This document shows, piece after piece, positions 60,624 to 64,000 of a DNA stretch of 64,000 nucleotides (position 1 is its first letter; every line of letters begins with the position of its first letter). The position numbers and the translations under genes are program-made. The notes beneath the pieces were generated by a model that worked only from the letters and a program-made list of their open reading frames with translations, searched no databases and had not been told where the DNA came from. Origin of the DNA: Granulosicoccus sp965214025 (GTDB taxonomy: Bacteria > Pseudomonadota > Gammaproteobacteria > Granulosicoccales > Granulosicoccaceae); contig CBDCAW010000021.1 in the NCBI GenBank assembly GCA_965214025.1, forward strand, positions 9,417 to 73,416, written 5' to 3'.

Positions 60624-62546
60624 TCAAGGATCATCGCGAGTTCGGCCCGACACGCGGGCTCCTAAGGGGGCGGTCGGTGCACTCGCGACCTCGCTCGCCT
60701 TGCCGAGCCCGAGCACGGCAACATCGTCGTAGGCTACGGTGTCGTCAGAGCCGTCGCGCTGGCCATCGCCGCTCAGCGACAGCACCATCTGCGTCGCCCC
60801 CGCCGGCGCAACGATCGCGCCCTCCATCCGCGACCACGCCGACAGCCGTTCACCGCGCTGCGCGACTGGCGTCCAGCGTGGCAGGAAGAACGTCGCCCGT
60901 GGCGTGTCCAGAAAGTCCCCGTCGGGGTCCCGGAACGCCACCCCGACAGAAGGCTCTCCCCAGCCTTCTCGGCGCGTGTCGACCTGTATCCAGAGCACCT
61001 CCCCCGGCACGACGTCGAGCGATTGGTAGCTCACGCCGGCTCGAGCGCCGTCGATCGTGAGTGAGCCTGCCTCTTCGGCGCCGCCGGCCGCCCAGGCGTG
61101 CGAGCCACGAGAGTCGCGTTCGGGATCGTTCCAGAATCCCCAGCCGGCAAGGTCGGCTGTGAAATCGCCGTTGACGACACGGTTCGCCGCGTCGAACTTA
61201 CCGCCCGCGAGGGCGGCGTCCCGTCTCGCACGGGCGAAGGTACTCACACGCTCGCGCTCGCCACGGGCAGCCGTCACCGACGCGACGGTCCCCGGCGGCG
61301 TGGGCGCACGCTGGGCACCGCGCGCGTCGCGCATCGCATCAACCTCGAATGGCAGCTTCTGCCCCCAGGTCGGCAGATCGACGCCGCGCTCCCCGGGAGC
61401 GGCCGGCCAGAACCGCGCCGACTCACCGTAGAACCAGACGTACTCGTCGCTGGTGCGAAGGGCGTCCGACACGTTCTGCCGGAACAGCGCCGGCCAGCTC
61501 GTGCCGGGCGGAAGTTCGGGCTGGAACTGTGCCGGGAAGTCGTCCTGGTAGGCGTCCATATACACGGTGGAGCCGACCTGCACCTGCCGGCGGTAGGCGT
61601 CGCGGTTCCTCGCAAAGAGGGGAAGCTGACCGTCCTTGCGGATGCGCGCCGCAGCCAAGTCGAAGTCGAGCGGAGCGTTGTAGTAATACGCCCCTTCGTT
61701 GCCGTCGACGATCGTGACCTCGGGTCCGGCCTCATCGAGCCAGCCGTCGAGGAAGTAGGGCAGGAGCGCGTAGGGATCGTGCACCAGTGCAAGCTTCGGA
61801 TGCGGCACATTCTGCACCGGCTCGCTTCGGTAGCGAGTGGCGACGACGTAGGAGTTCAGGAACAGCGACAGCACGGTAATGTCCGGGTACTCCTTCTGCA
61901 TCGCGCGCATCGTCTCCCGTCCGCGCTGACGCGCCTTCCTGGCGTAGGCGTCAAAGTCGTTTGCCCCGAAGCCCGTCTGCACCAGGTACTCGAACTGCGC
62001 GAACCCCTTCACGTAGGGTTCGGGGTCGAAGGCGATGCCGACCATGCCCGAGCTCTTGGCGGCAAAGGCGGCGTGGCGGAAGGTCTGGGCGATGTGCAGC
62101 CAGCCGCTGTCGTCGAACCAGTCGACACTGCCCGGACGGCTCTGCAGGCGCACGAAGTTGCTGGTGATGCGCTGAGGTGACACGCTCCGGATCTGCTCCG
62201 CACCACGCTCGAACCAGCGCTCGCGGTACGGTCCGGGCAGACCCGACTCGGCAGGCGTGCCGGCGAAGCCGTTATCGAAAGGGCGGATAAAGTTACCATC
62301 GTCGAGCACGGCGACGAAGTCGATCACGGTACCGTCGATCGGCACGTCCGCCGCTTCGAGCGTGCCGACGTGCTCGGCGAACTGTGCCGGGCGCGGTGCG
62401 TCGAGGCCGTAGTAGACGATCTTCGGCGGCTGCCGCTCGGCGGCGGCACCGATCGAGCTGCTGGCGGCGACCAACACCGTGCACGAGAGAGCTCGGAGGA
62501 AGCCGAGGGCGAGCCGGCGTACGGCACGCGGGCGGGTCATGATCAT
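60624..62546 (-). CDS. Secreted protein, glycosidase-like barrel plus C-terminal beta-sandwich, unassigned
   Basis: 640 residues with a signal peptide (core ALSCTVLVAASSSIGAAA, AAAER). The N-terminal about 420 residues look like a TIM-barrel (KIVYYGLDAP, GTVIDFVAVLDDGNFIRPF, GMVGIAFDPEPY, LSLFLNSYVV, EYVWFYGESARFWP), with Asp/Glu at strand ends as in glycoside hydrolases. The last about 190 residues (NRVVNGDFTADLAGWGFWND onward) resemble a carbohydrate-binding CBM4/9-type beta-sandwich. No family named with confidence. It is convergent with the toxin gene and ends 17 nt from it. Confidence 0.72.
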   Translation of the reverse strand: MIMTRPRAVRRLALGFLRALSCTVLVAASSSIGAAAERQPPKIVYYGLDAPRPAQFAEHVGTLEAADVPIDGTVIDFVAVLDDGNFIRPFDNGFAGTPAESGLPGPYRERWFERGAEQIRSVSPQRITSNFVRLQSRPGSVDWFDDSGWLHIAQTFRHAAFAAKSSGMVGIAFDPEPYVKGFAQFEYLVQTGFGANDFDAYARKARQRGRETMRAMQKEYPDITVLSLFLNSYVVATRYRSEPVQNVPHPKLALVHDPYALLPYFLDGWLDEAGPEVTIVDGNEGAYYYNAPLDFDLAAARIRKDGQLPLFARNRDAYRRQVQVGSTVYMDAYQDDFPAQFQPELPPGTSWPALFRQNVSDALRTSDEYVWFYGESARFWPAAPGERGVDLPTWGQKLPFEVDAMRDARGAQRAPTPPGTVASVTAARGERERVSTFARARRDAALAGGKFDAANRVVNGDFTADLAGWGFWNDPERDSRGSHAWAAGGAEEAGSLTIDGARAGVSYQSLDVVPGEVLWIQVDTRREGWGEPSVGVAFRDPDGDFLDTPRATFFLPRWTPVAQRGERLSAWSRMEGAIVAPAGATQMVLSLSGDGQRDGSDDTVAYDDVAVLGLGKASEVASAPTAPLGARVSGRTRDDP

Positions 62547-62823
62547 CGAGGCAGCGGCTTTGGAGCGTGCTTCGAGCTTAGTGGCGCTGCCCTTCTGGCG
62601 GCGTTACCAGGTCGTCATTGCGCCCTGGACAGCGCCGTGTCGGTCAGTGGTGCCGTCATGGCTGAACATGGACGCTGGAGCATGTGTTCGAGTCTATGGG
62701 AAATCGCAATCTCAGAAATCAGATGTTCTATCGTGCCATCCAGAATGATGAATCTCTGGGGCCCGTGGCGCTGCTCAGGGCCCAGCCAAGCGGGCTCGCT
62801 GCGATACTACTGTGTCTGTTGTT

Positions 62824-63418
62824 CTAGTGCTTGTTCTCTACCTGATCTTTCAATTTTTCAATATCCGTTTTCGCTTGCTGCTCGTTTGCTGCCCAGTCAT
62901 ATATATACTCCCAATCAATATTCTGCCGTCTTGCAACTTCAATTGCTTGATCCCATGTCTGTCGATCGCCGTGATACCAGAATGACGCCAATCTGTCGGC
63001 CACACTCAGAGTGGGCGTAATTATTCGCAAAGGCCCATACTACTGTATATAGTATGGGTAGGTCCGCTGCTTCCACATAGGTATCTCCAAACCCCAGAGG
63101 GCCAGGTGGGAATTCCAGAAACCAGTCAGTGTCGGGATGTTCGAACATGCGAGAGCCGCCACTTCTGGAATCGACAGCAATGTTCGCTCGTTCCTGATCC
63201 GCTGAATGCCAAATAATGCCGTCCTCTTCGCCGGGATGAGCAACGGCTTTCACAACCCGCTTCAGCACAGGGTTCATTGCCAGGATCACCGCGAGTTCGG
63301 CATCGGGCCGCGCGGCCTCCAGTGCGCAGGCGTTGTTGCCGTCCTGATCGATCAGACTGGAGCGGGGAAGGATCAGCACCGTGTCGTAAGGCCGCTCAGC
63401 CGAAGCCGGTAGCTTCAA
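62824..63418 (-). pseudogene. Frameshifted hypothetical gene
   Basis: Two minus-strand frames overlap and each looks coding. From 63418 (TTG): LPASAERPYDTVLILPRSS and ILYTVVWAFANNYAHSE. From about 63030 in another frame: SVADRLASFWYHGDRQTWD, EVARRQNIDWEYIYDWAANE and a charged helix ending at 62824. Together they would give a protein of about 195 residues broken near 63010-63030. No family recognised. AT-richer than its neighbours at the 62824-63060 end, which hints at foreign origin. The 277 bp before it (62547-62823) show nothing clear. Confidence 0.5.
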
Positions 63419-63539
63419 GATGTCGGCGAGCGCACCAGTGGGGCCGGGCGCGGTGATTTGCGATAGGCCCCTGTGCGGTCACCCACGTCGTTCGCGTGCT
63501 GGGGTTCCGATAGAGGCACCGCCACTGTCAGAGCAGCAG

Positions 63540-63800
63540 CTAGCCGCGCACCAAACATAGGTGGGGAGACCTGTATCGGGCCACGATAGCAGCCTGATGG
63601 TAATTCCCCTGGTAGTCGAGACGGAACTCGTCCAGGATCAGTCTGTAGAATCCACCACCCAGAAGAACGTTGCCCGTACGGCCACCTGCGGAATCCCGCC
63701 AAGCGCGGCAGGCGATAACCGGTAGACCCTCATCAGCATGAACAAGGCACTCATGGCTTCCAGCGCAAGCCACGGCAACGCGATTTTCAACCAGCGCGCA
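63540..63800 (-). pseudogene. Remnants of a Wzx-type flippase gene
   Basis: The frame at 63575-63653 reads GFYRLILDEFRLDYQGNYHQ, matching GLYSLILFEFLLNYQGHFHQ of the flippase at 43950-45266. Just upstream on the same strand another frame reads WLKIALPWLALEAMSALFML, typical of the start of the second half of such flippases. The two pieces are out of frame and in an order opposite to an intact gene, so this is a scrambled relic. Confidence 0.6.
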
Positions 63801-63837
63801 CTCTGGGCATCAACGGTTTCGCGCCTGGCAGCATCCC

Positions 63838-64000
63838 GTGCCTGAAGAGCTGCCCCTGATCAGCGTGATCATGCCCACGTGCAACCGGGCGACCATGACC
63901 CTGCGTGCCATCGAATCGGTGTTGAACCAGGACTACCCGCGCATCGAGGTGCTGGTCGTGGACGACGCCTCCACCGACGATACCTGGCAGCAGCTGCAGC
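63838..64000 (+). CDS. Family 2 glycosyltransferase, cut by the window edge
   Basis: Only the first about 54 residues are inside the window. A GTG at 63838 is the best start: an in-frame stop lies at 63739 and no other usable start codon was seen between. The sequence reads PLISVIMPTCNRATMTLRAI followed by ESVLNQDYPRIEVLVVDDAS, the standard GT2 nucleotide-binding N-terminus. With the flippase relic beside it, it suggests a further glycan locus to the right. Confidence 0.85.
   Translation, partial: MPEELPLISVIMPTCNRATMTLRAIESVLNQDYPRIEVLVVDDASTDDTWQQLQ

Overview
The window is GC-rich bacterial DNA with dense genes, frequent GTG/TTG starts, ATGA- and TGATG-type overlaps and outer-membrane lipid enzymes. 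It looks like a Gammaproteobacterium: there is a Ppx/GppA phosphatase, an OMPLA phospholipase, PHA granule proteins with a TGCA-rich operator, and a Zur-like box ahead of a COG0523 gene. The exact genus cannot be read from the sequence. No rRNA, tRNA, CRISPR array or complete insertion sequence was seen.

Layout. 1-5 kb: three tandem minus-strand secreted SGNH/GDSL hydrolases that share an unusual C-terminal module. 5-6.7 kb: Ppx/GppA phosphatase. 6.8-33 kb: a large exopolysaccharide/O-polysaccharide region. Its minus-strand arm (20.2 down to 6.8 kb) encodes a GT2, an O-antigen ligase/polymerase, a GH26-like hydrolase, a WbaP-type initiating transferase, a GumC/Wzc-type chain-length protein split by a frameshift, a GT2, a large membrane protein, a cytosolic GGT-like enzyme and a D-2-hydroxyacid dehydrogenase. 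Its plus-strand arms encode a GT2, a Wzx-like flippase and OMPLA, then a Wzy-like protein, a WecG/TagA transferase, a GT4 and a nucleotidyltransferase. Between the two plus-strand arms are a PPC-repeat secreted protein (minus) that carries the same C-terminal module as the SGNH trio, and a PqqD-HprK fusion kinase followed by a 64-residue protein ending in Pro-Pro-Gly-Ser.

33-47 kb: regulation and housekeeping genes. These are a Crp/Fnr regulator, a soluble four-PAS chemoreceptor-like protein, an AAA ATPase behind a direct-repeat promoter, a class II glutamine amidotransferase, a lipoprotein, a phasin pair, a GT2, an SRAP (YedK/HMCES) protein, another flippase, a small SGNH esterase and a GNAT protein.

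47-57.4 kb: two giant secreted mosaic proteins built from FN3-like domains, Pro-Glu linkers and BSP-type zinc metallopeptidase modules. They share about 2.4 kb of near-identical DNA, and each is broken by one extra base. 57.7-59.8 kb: a Zur-like box, a DUF1826 gene and a COG0523 GTPase. 59.9-60.6 kb: a Phd/PIN toxin-antitoxin pair. 60.6-64 kb: a large secreted protein, decayed fragments and the start of another glycosyltransferase.

The most interesting candidate system is the PqqD-HprK fusion, the small protein with a C-terminal serine and the nucleotidyltransferase, all inside the polysaccharide locus. The second is the shared C-terminal module of the SGNH and PPC proteins. A repeated theme is that genes are broken by small indels, several at or beside short repeats. 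These may be assembly errors, decay or contingency switching, and resequencing would tell which.
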